From NCBI RefSeq assembly GCF_003201675.2, contig NZ_CP029287.2:496001-560000 (forward strand): a stretch of 64,000 bases of DNA. Direction: 5' to 3'. Below the pieces are notes generated by a model. The model was not told the DNA's origin and searched no databases. It saw nothing but the letters and a program-made list of their open reading frames with translations. The DNA is from Metallosphaera hakonensis JCM 8857 = DSM 7519. Lineage in GTDB: Archaea > Thermoproteota > Thermoprotei_A > Sulfolobales > Sulfolobaceae. Positions 1 through 11,000 of this stretch are shown here, piece after piece; position 1 is the first letter of the stretch; each line of letters begins with the position of its first letter. The translations under genes and the position numbers were made by a program.

Positions 1-2036
1 GTCTTTCGTCGCCCTCAAGATAACTAAAGATAAGTTCAACGTAACTTTTTGGTCCCTTAAGGAAGCCGTATCTTCCTAGTTTATCCTCTATTTTTTGAGC
101 AGTCTCATAATTAAGTCGAACCATCTTAACCTCGTTATCCTCTAACACTTGATGTGAACTAGCACCTTTCCACTTTTTGAATAATTCTTTAATCTTCTTA
201 TAATATGCTTCAGTAGCAGTAAAGTCAGAACTAGGTGGTGGATCACCTATTATTTCCTTAAGACTTTTCTTTAAAAAGACAAATGTATGTATTCCCAGGT
301 TACCATATTTCTTTGTTATTACTATATTTGGTATTCACTTTAGCATCTTCGAACCACCTCTCCGTCAATGGTTCTATAACTGTGGTCTCAGTTTTATCTG
401 ACAAGAGAATTCTTCTCAGCGGTTTTCCATATTCCGCATTCAGCCAAGAGTTCTCTACTAGGTAGCCTATACCTTTCTTAGCCTCATTAAAACTCTTCAC
501 TATAAAATAAGCGTAGATGGAGGCTCTTTTATTCCAATCTTCAATGCCATTCGCAACCTTTTCAAGATCTCGCTTATAGTCCTTGTTGAAGTAGGCAATC
601 TTCATCTCTTCCTGTCTCGTGTAAGGAGGGTTAGTAATTATATAATCTACTTCATATTGTCTCTGAAAATAATCTTCTTGGATTACATTAGGCTGGAATT
701 TGAAGCCGTTTCTGATTTCGTCAAGCCCAATTATGTATAAATTTATCTTAGTTAACATTACAGCTAATCTATCTATGTCAATTCCTCTTAAGTTCTCTAA
801 CACTTCCCTAGCAACATTGTTCCTTGAGAGATAATTGAACGCTCTAACTAGGAAAGTACCAGAGCCACAAGCTGGATCAAGGATAGATCCTAATTCATCT
901 ATTTGTGATACTATTAAATCTGCTACAATATCCTTTGTATAGAATTGCCCTAGGAGGTGTCTCCTCTCCTCATGAATTAACTTTTCGAAGATCTTCCCTA
1001 TTACATCGCTTCTCAGACTGCTCCAGCTTATCTGCTTAAGAAAGTCTAATAGAAGGTCAAGTTTACTAAGAGCAGCTGGGGGGATAGTTAATTTATCCAC
1101 TGTATTACTCTTGAAGACCTCCTCAAAGTCTCCAGTTCTTTCAATTGCATATTTGAATACTTCATCAAAGATCTTTTTGAATAACTCTGGTTCACTTGGT
1201 TTAAGTTCAGCTATATCTTGTTTTAGTTTATTCGCCATATCTGCGTCCTCTGTTTGAAGGATGTAATAGAACATTACCTTCATAATGAAGGTATAGATAG
1301 CCTCCTTTAGTACATATTGAAGAATCTCCTTCATTTTACTATCGTTATTCGGAATTTCTATTCCTTTCTCCTTCAATATTTCAGCTACTGCATCCTTTGT
1401 CTCCTTATTATTCTTCCAATTATTGAAAAGTTGTTCTACCGCTCCTGGATTAGCTGCAGCCTCTATGTATCCATGGATTTTCTCTATCGTCTCATCTGTA
1501 AGATCAAAAGATTTACCCTCTATCAGTTCCTTTAAGCGAATCAGAAACTTTTCTAGGTTCTCTCTACCCTCACGTGTTGTCGAAATCATTCTATAATCTG
1601 CTATAGACTTCGTTTCAGGTATTATGGGGAGGGGAAAGTCAAACGCTCTGACCCACTTAGAAATTTTAGGCTTTGAACTACCCTCCATGAAATCCATTAA
1701 GTTTATTTGACGATTAGCTTCCTTGCTCTCATCCCACCTATAAACGTCTGCGTATTTCATATTATGAACTATGAAGAACTTTAAATCCCTGTAATACTTT
1801 CTATAGGAGTCAGCGTAACGTAGAACCTGATCTAAAAGACTAGAGTCAGATAGATCTACATCAGGCTTTTTGATCTCTATTACTGCAATTGGTTTATCCT
1901 TAAACTTTAGAAGTAAGTCACTTCTTCCCTTTCCTATTTTCAATTCTTGTTCAGCGTCAAACCCAAGCTTTCCTCCTATATTCTTAACCTGAGAAAGTAG
2001 CTCTCCCTCATAGGTCCATTCTGTAGGTTCTCCCAC
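1..2036 (-). pseudogene. Restriction-modification N6-adenine methyltransferase (type IIG/type I-like), frameshifted and cut by the window edge
   Basis: The first frame (2036 down to 300, 578 aa from a GTG) opens with a restriction-type nuclease-like segment: a GRSDLLL...IAVIEIKKP pattern at about residues 36-60 fits a PD-(D/E)xK fold. It continues into an N6-adenine methyltransferase core with motif I (DPACGSGTF, about residue 388) and the catalytic NPPY motif (about residue 470). This order is typical of single-chain type IIG enzymes or HsdM-like proteins. The frame stops at 300, but the adjacent frame stays open to base 1 and continues a sensible sequence (IVITKKYGNLGIHTFVFLKK and on). Removing one A from the run at 328-330 would join the two. 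The gene is therefore either a pseudogene, phase-variable or a sequencing error. The C-terminal target-recognition part runs out of the window. An upstream TATA-like TATATAATT (about 2052-2060) suits a leaderless GTG start. Confidence 0.75.
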
Positions 2037-2275
2037 ATAAAAGAAATTTAATTATATACTAATAAGCTGATTCTCTTATGCTGGCATAAGATTATTTTTT
2101 TAGAATCGTAAGTATTTCCATACCATTATTCGAGTCATCTCTCCTAACTCCTTTCTATATACACAGTAGTTGAATTTTTATCAGTTAACTGGGGAGTTTA
2201 TTCAACTCTATGTATCTCTTTATCTCAACAGTAAAGTTTTTAAACTTTTAAACAACTATTTAATTAGTGATATAA

Positions 2276-2458
2276 ATGGTGTCTCATGGAACAAATAAGG
2301 AACAACTATGGGTAAGCCCCCAATATGCCAAGATAATAAAGAAGATAGCAGTAGATATAGGGAAAAGGTATGCAGACGTAGCTGATGAGGTCTTAGACTT
2401 AGGTCTGAAAGAATACGCAAAGAAGTACAACATAGACTTAGAAAAGTATAAATCATAA
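2276..2458 (+). CDS. Small protein of 60 aa, possible ribbon-helix-helix-type DNA-binding protein
   Basis: A short ORF starts with ATG about 30 nt after AT-rich TTTTAAACTTTTAAAC (2237-2252), which fits a leaderless archaeal promoter. The protein is charged and predicted helical, with an N-terminal segment (EQLWVSPQYAKIIKKIA) followed by two Lys/Glu-rich helices. The beta-strand then helix-helix impression resembles small CopG/RHH or antitoxin-like proteins, but no diagnostic motif is visible, so no function is assigned. It stands alone between the broken methylase gene and a relic of mobile DNA; no toxin-like partner was seen beside it. Confidence 0.5.
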   Translation: MVSHGTNKEQLWVSPQYAKIIKKIAVDIGKRYADVADEVLDLGLKEYAKKYNIDLEKYKS

Positions 2459-2474
2459 AGAAGGAAAGAGTAGT

Positions 2475-2605
2475 ATTAGGGGGTGAGTCCTTCCCCGTGA
2501 GGGGTATCCCTCAGTCCCTGGCTTCCTCATCACGGTTCAGAGGGTCGCGGTCTAAAAAAGTGTGGCTTCAACCCCCCTCATCATCGGGGAAGGGAAAAAA
2601 GTGAT
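2475..2605 (+). other. Candidate IS200/IS605 (TnpB-type) right-end or omega-RNA-like relic
   Basis: GC-rich, hairpin-forming sequence sits in an AT-rich background. CCTTCCCCGTGAGGGG at about 2490-2505 is itself a hairpin and also pairs imperfectly with CCCTCATCATCGGGGAAGGG at about 2575-2594. Dense GC-rich hairpins next to a lost tnpB are typical of archaeal IS605/IS1341 right ends, where guide-like omega-RNA is encoded. No tnpB coding sequence remains here. The assignment rests on structure and on remembered similarity, so it is tentative. Confidence 0.3.
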
Positions 2606-3169
2606 GTTCTCACCTCCTATTTAATTGTTGAGCTAAACAGATATTTAAATCTTTTGGTTGAGATTCTTTTTTGACAAATTTATTATCATGATACGAATAA
2701 TATAACAGTCCTTTTATTTCATTATTTTCAATACTTTAAGATAAATTAATTAAACTATTTTACACGCTAAAAGAGATAAACTATTTTTCATTTATCTACC
2801 TTTTTGCACACTAAAAGCAAAATACTAATATATTATTACCTTCATAGAGAACAGCTTTACAAAGAGAATTGCTATATATTCCGCCTCGCCCGCCCCCGCC
2901 CGCTTTTTTGCCTTCATCGGCCCCCCACGGTTTGAGGCTAGGAGAAGTAGCAGTTTATGGCTTAGGTTAGAAGTTTTAGGCTATTAGCAGCAGCTTAGGG
3001 CTTTTTGGGTTAAGGGCGTGAGCCCTTATAGATTTTTATAAAATAATATTCTATGAGGATTCTTAAAAGAGAGAAGGAGTTTTAGGACTAGGACAAATTG
3101 GGGATTAAGGATTAGCGCAGTTGTATTTAGAAAAGAGTAGTTTAGAATTATTTATGTAGAGAATTATGA
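2606..3169. other. Non-coding AT-rich stretch with one GC tract
   Basis: No credible gene was seen. The stretch is AT-rich apart from a C/G tract at about 2882-2905 (GCCCGCCCCCGCCCGC) followed by a T run. Several loosely repeated TTAGGCT/GGCTTAGG words lie at 2930-3010. The DNA looks like decayed accessory sequence upstream of the IS256 element. No tRNA-like arms were found. Confidence 0.5.
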
Positions 3170-3236
3170 GGGCGGCTCAGGAGTCCATTGCGAATTGTAT
3201 TTTCTAGCTCTGAATTAGGCTTATCCAATGTACAAA

Positions 3237-4642
3237 TTATTGGGTATATTTCGGATAAAGTGAGAGGAATGAAGAAGACTGTAATATTATTACAGTGATG
3301 AGAAAACAGGTGAATAGGTTGTAGTAGAGCGCCATGGCCCGCGCGAGCTGTAGTATCCTCCAGGGAGAGTGAAACAACCCGAACCTCCTCCTCTCCAGGA
3401 GGGAGTTGAAGGACTCGACCAGGTTGTTGGACTTTAACTTCCAGAGCTTCTTGTCGGCGATGAGGTAGCTTAGAAGAGTCGGGTTGGTCTCGGGCTTAAT
3501 CTTGCCGAGCTCGGCTGACGAGACAGTGTCCGGAATGCAAATATTTCGGCGAAAATATTAAAATAAGAACCAGAATTATTCTAGGTATAAGGTTATATCT
3601 GGATAACCTGTAAACAGTCTCTCGTGAGACTCCGTTCCCCGAGATAGATGATTCGAATTATTCATTGTAGAGATAATAAAAACATGAATATTCTCCACAA
3701 TATAAATTGAATTTTTTACATTCCGGACATTCTCACGTAGAGTCCTTCAGCTCTGAGACGCGCCCCCACGCGATCAGGCAACACTATGCGCGATAGATAA
3801 ATCCTCTCGTCTTGATATTTTTCCATGATCCAGTTTTTCTCGATGATCCAGGTTTAACCCTTCTGGCAATATTAATATTTATCATTCTGTTTATCTATTC
3901 GTTCAGATAATTACATTCCGGACACACTCACGTGAAGTTCAGCTAGGGAGATCGCCCTGTCCAAGGCCTTGATCCCGTCAGCTACCACCAGGACGAAGCT
4001 GGTCTTCTTCCAGACCCTGACCAGGAGACTCCAATAGATGGCGTCCTCAGCCTCGCTTATTATGACCTCGAGGACCGCCCTCTTTCCCTCCCGGGTCACG
4101 CCCATAGCCACGAGGAGGACCGCCTTTCGTCCCTTGAGCTTCACGTACTTCCCGTCAACTATAACGTACTTGAAGTCGTTGCCCGTTTCAATCTCGGGCA
4201 TCCAGAGCTTGGCGTTCAACTTACCTCCCTTCACCGAGTAGACCAACATTAGGGACGCGAAGACCTTCCTCTCCTCCCTTAACAGAGTCTCCTCGACCTG
4301 GGTCCTCACCCTCCCTTCACCGTAAAGCACTGGCAGCTTCACCGATATCCACTCCAACTCGTACTTCGTCTCCCTCTCCTCCATCACGATCTTGAACCCC
4401 TTCAGGAACCTGTAGCTCGCGTAACCCTTCCTCTTCACATCCTTACCTCTCTGGTAGTTGGGACTAATCCTCTCAGCCTCCTCCCTCGCCATCCTCTCGA
4501 TCTCCTGGACCGGTTTGTTTAATAAGGCGTCATCGGGTAATATCTTGGGGACGAGTGTGAGGGATATCTTCCCAGGTCCCTCTACGAGCTCCATAATCCG
4601 GACCCCGTAGAGGGTTACCTGGTTCACAGTTGACAGTTCCAT
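3237..4642 (-). pseudogene. IS256-family (mutator-type) transposase, interrupted
   Basis: The N-terminal part (4642-3911, 243 aa) contains the family's first catalytic region (VDGKYVKLKGRKAVLLVAMG, then GKRAVLEV). The second Asp region follows (VVADGIKALDRAISLAEL). The frame then runs into foreign sequence and stops after VSVSGM. The C-terminal part resumes at about 3525 and ends at 3237; it has the typical end (SNNLVESFNSLLERRR, then LARAMALYY) that carries the region of the catalytic Glu. The segment between, which should hold the conserved Cys/His-containing stretch, is missing and replaced by unrelated AT-rich DNA. The enzyme cannot be active as encoded. Confidence 0.85.
3526..3925. repeat. 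400-bp insert in the transposase bounded by 12-bp inverted repeats, with a third internal copy
   Basis: The insert begins GTGTCCGGAATG (3526-3537) and ends CATTCCGGACAC (3914-3925), a perfect 12-bp inverted repeat. A further CATTCCGGAC lies at 3719-3728. The sequences after the second and third copies also match (CATTCCGGAC, then 2-3 variable bases, then CTCACGT), giving a direct repeat of about 20 bp. There are no clear target duplications. It may be one or two MITE-like elements, or the junction of a recombination event. No ORF of note is inside. Confidence 0.55.
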
Positions 4643-4753
4643 GATATTACCTCATGCTCGTCCCCTATTAGTGTTACTCAAAATGTAGAATCAATTTCTA
4701 CTATCTAATTCTATAGAAATAAATTGAAATCGCAATGGACTCCTGAGCCGCCC

Positions 4754-5010
4754 CATTTTTCAGATGAAATAAGAGACTTAAATAGTCCAAGATTTTAAAT
4801 GATATGTGTTATTTTTTAAGTATAAATTTTTTCACCTTGTTGTAGGAAGTCAAAAATTCGGCAGTGATAGGGAGAAAGGAAATATCCAGAAAAAACCATA
4901 TTTCTTTCCCTTGATTTTGCCTCGGCAGTGAAAGGGAAGTTCATGGTGGAGTCTCACTGCCGAATTCGGAGAAAGGTTTTTTAGGGAGAAAATACATGAA
5001 AATAAGCAGG
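4754..5010 (+). promoter_or_regulatory. CRISPR leader
   Basis: This AT-rich 257-bp region lies directly before the first repeat, on the side expected from repeat polarity: the repeats end in TTTGAAAC, like the 5' handle of archaeal crRNAs. It holds TATA-like TTTTTTAAGTATAAATTTTT at about 4812-4831. The word CGGCAGTGA occurs twice directly (4859 and 4923) and once inverted (4954-4962), including a perfect 13-bp inverted repeat AATTCGGCAGTGA (4855-4867 with 4954-4966). Such motifs may be sites for the transcription or adaptation machinery. The IS256 element ends exactly at its left edge, so the original leader may have been longer. Confidence 0.75.
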
Positions 5011-8000
5011 GTTTGTAGGGTTCCTTAGAGGGTTTGAAACTATTCGACCAGTATATACCCAACCTAGGGCAAGGATAGTTTGTAGGGTTCCTTAGAGGGT
5101 TTGAAACACCGAGTACCACATCTTGGCCTCGGAGATCTCCCTGAAGTTTGTAGGGTTCCTTAGAGGGTTTGAAACTAAAACGAAAAGGAGTCGATTAACG
5201 TAAGGTTTCCGTAGTTTGTAGGGTTCCTTAGAGGGTTTGAAACAGGACTAAGGAGAGGAGCGTGGAGGAAGTGGCCAAAGAGCGTTTGTAGGGTTCCTTA
5301 GAGGGTTTGAAACCGTACATCTCTCAAAGGGTGAACGACTTGGCCTCCTGTTTGTAGGGTTCCTTAGAGGGTTTGAAACTTGTGAAAAAAGAAATGGGAG
5401 ACGAACGAATATATAGAGGTTTGTAGGGTTCCTTAGAGGGTTTGAAACAAAACAGACTCGGAAGGTATGATGAGAAGACCATCAAAGTGTTTGTAGGGTT
5501 CCTTAGAGGGTTTGAAACGGTCGAGAACAAAGAAATTAAGATGTTTCAATTGCTTCAGTTTGTAGGGTTCCTTAGAGGGTTTGAAACAAGAGAGGATAAT
5601 ACGGGTGAATAAGGAGACGCAAACGTTTGTAGGGTTCCTTAGAGGGTTTGAAACGGCATAGAATAGTAGAAATTCACAGACGTGAAAACTGGTTTGTAGG
5701 GTTCCTTAGAGGGTTTGAAACCAAAACGACGACGTCATAAAACTAAAGTAATACTCGTTTGTAGGGTTCCTTAGAGGGTTTGAAACATGCCAGGGTGGGC
5801 TAAATCAAGGCTTAGGGACGAGGTTTGTAGGGTTCCTTAGAGGGTTTGAAACAAGATTTCGAAGTATGGTACATTAGGAGCTATAGGAGTGTTTGTAGGG
5901 TTCCTTAGAGGGTTTGAAACTCTCACTGGTTTAGCCGTTTATCCGGAGTGGAAAGAGTTTGTAGGGTTCCTTAGAGGGTTTGAAACCGTCGTGTGTAATC
6001 GTGATGAAATCACTTGCCCCGTGTTTGTAGGGTTCCTTAGAGGGTTTGAAACGGAGTTTGTTGATTCTCTGCCATCGCACTCACCCCAAGTTTGTAGGGT
6101 TCCTTAGAGGGTTTGAAACTTTCCACCACCATTGTTATTATTGTTTCCACCACCATGTTTGTAGGGTTCCTTAGAGGGTTTGAAACCCGTCATACAAAGG
6201 CGGAAGAGTTGAGGCGTTCATGTTTGTAGGGTTCCTTAGAGGGTTTGAAACAGAATTGAGTAGATTCGATTAGTTCGTCTATCTTCTGTTTGTAGGGTTC
6301 CTTAGAGGGTTTGAAACTGGCTTACCAATTTCAATTATTCACCCATTTTTTTACTGTTTGTAGGGTTCCTTAGAGGGTTTGAAACCTCTTCCATAAAAAC
6401 AATTGGATAAGCAACCCTAAAGTTTGTAGGGTTCCTTAGAGGGTTTGAAACCAGGACAACCCGTGCTGACAGAAGAAGACCCAATCTGTTTGTAGGGTTC
6501 CTTAGAGGGTTTGAAACTTAAAAAGAGTAAAAGTGAGCAGTATGAAAGTACTGGTTTGTAGGGTTCCTTAGAGGGTTTGAAACGATAAATCACTTCTTCA
6601 GTAAGAGAACGGTAAAAGAGCGTTTGTAGGGTTCCTTAGAGGGTTTGAAACTTACATCTAATTTTCCATATGCTGAGTCGAATTCATAGTTTGTAGGGTT
6701 CCTTAGAGGGTTTGAAACTGAACTCCCGTCCTATGCCTTTTCCTTGGTAATTCTTATGTTTGTAGGGTTCCTTAGAGGGTTTGAAACTTGTATCAACAAT
6801 CACAGGGAGAGGAGCGAAGTTATCAGTTTGTAGGGTTCCTTAGAGGGTTTGAAACTTTCCGGTCACGTTCAGATAGACCGAACTGTTGTAGATGTTTGTA
6901 GGGTTCCTTAGAGGGTTTGAAACGCCTTCTTCGCCTCCATTCTCAACTTCTTGCTCTGTGTTTGTAGGGTTCCTTAGAGGGTTTGAAACTGTAAGCGGAT
7001 ATTCAGCAAATATTGGTTGGGTTTAGTTTGTAGGGTTCCTTAGAGGGTTTGAAACCTGAGAGCAATAGAGATAGCACTGAAGATTCATAATGTTTGTAGG
7101 GTTCCTTAGAGGGTTTGAAACAAGACGAAAAGCAGAGAGATCAGGTACTTTCGGACTTGTTTGTAGGGTTCCTTAGAGGGTTTGAAACCTACACCCACTG
7201 CCACGATAATGAGGAACAGGACGAGTTTGTAGGGTTCCTTAGAGGGTTTGAAACGGGAGAAATGGGAACAGATAGCGAAACAACATGAAGAAGGTTTGTA
7301 GGGTTCCTTAGAGGGTTTGAAACGGGAGAAAGTAAAGGAGATAAAATTAGGGAGTTCCTCGTTTGTAGGGTTCCTTAGAGGGTTTGAAACCGGTTTCAAC
7401 TGTCTGAACAATCCTGTGCCTTTGGAGTTTGTAGGGTTCCTTAGAGGGTTTGAAACCAGTACCGCTGATGTTGGTTGGTGCTGGGGCAAGAAGTTTGTAG
7501 GGTTCCTTAGAGGGTTTGAAACATGTAAAAACCGTCAATAAACAATCTTCCTAAACTCTGTTTGTAGGGTTCCTTAGAGGGTTTGAAACATGGCGAGGTT
7601 GAAGGTATAGTAATAGGAACGGGGTTGTTTGTAGGGTTCCTTAGAGGGTTTGAAACCGTCGTGAAATAGTCTTCTATTCCTTTTCCCACGTACGTTTGTA
7701 GGGTTCCTTAGAGGGTTTGAAACTCAACGCACTGGGTCAAGGCTTCAATGACGTCAAGGGTTTGTAGGGTTCCTTAGAGGGTTTGAAACTTCGTATACAT
7801 CAAAGTGACGGGAGACCACGAAGAACGTTTGTAGGGTTCCTTAGAGGGTTTGAAACAAACAGTTTTGTATACTTTCATGAAGATTTTTTGAAATGTTTGT
7901 AGGGTTCCTTAGAGGGTTTGAAACCACTGAATATGTTGACGCTCAATGCGTTCAGGGAGATAGTTTGTAGGGTTCCTTAGAGGGTTTGAAACTCCTCCAG

Positions 8001-11000
8001 ATAAAGTAGTATTTGATGAGCAAAGAGCGGGTTTGTAGGGTTCCTTAGAGGGTTTGAAACGACAAGGAGCCTCGAAAGACTCTTCGCTGGTATGGGGTTT
8101 GTAGGGTTCCTTAGAGGGTTTGAAACAAGAGGTTGATCAAGTAATGTCAATCTTTAGCAGTCCGTTTGTAGGGTTCCTTAGAGGGTTTGAAACTATTTGA
8201 AAGCACATGCTCCAAAACTCCCGCTTCCTGTTTGTAGGGTTCCTTAGAGGGTTTGAAACTCGCACCGAAACTTCCCATAAGACCTCTCGCAGCTCCGGTT
8301 TGTAGGGTTCCTTAGAGGGTTTGAAACAAAGTTTCCTATATGTCTTAGACAGACTCGGTTGCGTTTGTAGGGTTCCTTAGAGGGTTTGAAACACAAAATG
8401 TAGTATTTAGGATCATTATCGCGAGAGCAAGGGTTTGTAGGGTTCCTTAGAGGGTTTGAAACCTTTCTGAATCCATCTAGCCATGTACCCACCTCATTAG
8501 CGTTTGTAGGGTTCCTTAGAGGGTTTGAAACAAATACGGCGTAATCAAGACCTTCACTGTGACCAGTTTGTAGGGTTCCTTAGAGGGTTTGAAACACTCT
8601 GACTTTGAACTCATCTGGAGTTCAAGGTAAAGTGTTTGTAGGGTTCCTTAGAGGGTTTGAAACTGAGTTCAATGGCTCTGTAGGCTACAGGATAAGTAGT
8701 TTGTAGGGTTCCTTAGAGGGTTTGAAACTTGACCCAATGAGCAATTACAACAGGTTTTTCGAAAAGGGTTTGTAGGGTTCCTTAGAGGGTTTGAAACCTA
8801 AGCCCAGAAGACAGAGATATGAAAATGAAGGAATGTTTGTAGGGTTCCTTAGAGGGTTTGAAACCAAACTAGAATAAAGAATTGGGAAACAATTTATGAG
8901 TTGTTTGTAGGGTTCCTTAGAGGGTTTGAAACCTAAACTCCATGCCTCTGATAACGCGTTTTTCAATTGTTTGTAGGGTTCCTTAGAGGGTTTGAAACCG
9001 GTCTATTTATCTAGAATGTCGAAAGAAGGGATAAGTTTGTAGGGTTCCTTAGAGGGTTTGAAACAGGAACTCCGCCTTCACCATGTCCTCCACCGCCTTC
9101 CGGTTTGTAGGGTTCCTTAGAGGGTTTGAAACTAGCCCTGGATAACGATCACATATTCGGTGCTATTCGTTTGTAGGGTTCCTTAGAGGGTTTGAAACAT
9201 GGAGGTGGACACGCTGGACGACCCGTCGGTCCTAAAGTTTGTAGGGTTCCTTAGAGGGTTTGAAACTACTCACCTAACACTTTCATGGTCAAATCTCGGT
9301 GAGTTTGTAGGGTTCCTTAGAGGGTTTGAAACACAATCGAAGTAATTGGTTCTCAGTTGCCTATAATTGTTTGTAGGGTTCCTTAGAGGGTTTGAAACAT
9401 CTTCACCGTATAGCCGTTCTCGTAATGTATTTCAAGTTTGTAGGGTTCCTTAGAGGGTTTGAAACGAAGTCATTGGAGACGGTCTAAGAAAGGAATTAAT
9501 GGGTTTGTAGGGTTCCTTAGAGGGTTTGAAACTGTCCCTTCCCTAGCCATAGTCGTTAAGTGTAATTCAGTTTGTAGGGTTCCTTAGAGGGTTTGAAACC
9601 GTGGGCCAGGGGTACAACTTCTTCGTGGGCCTTATAGTTTGTAGGGTTCCTTAGAGGGTTTGAAACTAGACCAGTCTCAGCCAATTTGGAAAGGTATACT
9701 TGTTTGTAGGGTTCCTTAGAGGGTTTGAAACTAGATAGGGCAGGGTATCTTCCCCCATGGAAGGACAAGTTTGTAGGGTTCCTTAGAGGGTTTGAAACGA
9801 TGGATTTTTGTAAGAGTTTATTATTGCTGCAAGGTTTGTAGGGTTCCTTAGAGGGTTTGAAACGTAATTTAGGAGGACCTGCGTGGTCACAGTGAAGGTC
9901 TGTTTGTAGGGTTCCTTAGAGGGTTTGAAACAGGAGCTTCAGACAAATGACTAGAAAATCTGATAATGTTTGTAGGGTTCCTTAGAGGGTTTGAAACCGG
10001 TAAACGGTAGACAAAATCCACACTGGGCCATAACAGTTTGTAGGGTTCCTTAGAGGGTTTGAAACCTTTCAACACCGTTTAAAATACTATTGAAAATATA
10101 TAGTTTGTAGGGTTCCTTAGAGGGTTTGAAACGAGGGCTGGAGTAAGGTTTACGACGGGTCTGAGGACCGTTTGTAGGGTTCCTTAGAGGGTTTGAAACA
10201 GGAAGAACTTTTGACGAAGCTGGACCTCTACTGTATGTTTGTAGGGTTCCTTAGAGGGTTTGAAACAGCTCGAAGAATTGCTCAAACAACAAAGCGAAGA
10301 AGTAGTTTGTAGGGTTCCTTAGAGGGTTTGAAACTTCTAATTTCATTCTTTGCTTTTATTTCATTATTTTCTTGTTTGTAGGGTTCCTTAGAGGGTTTGA
10401 AACTTCGCATTGGAAGAGCTGGAAGAGAAACGAACCGTGGCGTTTGTAGGGTTCCTTAGAGGGTTTGAAACTTCTCTAACCTTAGAACAGATAGACCTGG
10501 ATAACGGAAGTTTGTAGGGTTCCTTAGAGGGTTTGAAACTAGCACTCGCATTCCCTGGAGCCACTGGTGTTATTGGTTTGTAGGGTTCCTTAGAGGGTTT
10601 GAAACTCCCACTGTGCGTATTGTATAGCGTTGTAAATATCAGGTTTGTAGGGTTCCTTAGAGGGTTTGAAACATGGTGCAGCATCCTCGCTTTGCTATGT
10701 AGATCTTGTTTGTAGGGTTCCTTAGAGGGTTTGAAACGTATCAGAAGGTGGATCAGAATTCATTTGATTAATTAAGTTTGTAGGGTTCCTTAGAGGGTTT
10801 GAAACATCTCCTGCACTGACAATACTTTGCCCTCCTCGAGTCGTTTGTAGGGTTCCTTAGAGGGTTTGAAACTTGACAGTAGCGTTGGATTTGGAAAACA
10901 GAGGAGATGGTTTGTAGGGTTCCTTAGAGGGTTTGAAACAAAATGTAAACAGTACTAGGAATTTTAGGGAATAGAAGTTTGTAGGGTTCCTTAGAGGGTT

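Larger units (their letters stand above)
3170..4753 (-). mobile_element. IS256-family insertion sequence with intact terminal inverted repeats and a broken transposase
   Basis: A perfect 24-bp inverted repeat starting GGGCGGCTCAGGAGTCCATT bounds 3170-4753, with weaker similarity continuing inward on both sides. Inside, on the minus strand, are the N- and C-terminal parts of a mutator-type (IS256) transposase. No target-site duplication is visible: the flanks are GAATTATGA on the left and CATTTTTCA on the right. This suggests age, rearrangement, or a loss on one side. The right end abuts the CRISPR leader, so the element may have cut the array off from its former left neighbours, possibly cas genes. 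Confidence 0.85.

Noticed and set aside
2276-2605. tRNA or rRNA gene in the GC-rich segment
   Set aside because: No cloverleaf arms or GGTTCAAATCC-type T-loop could be drawn; none was found elsewhere in the window either.
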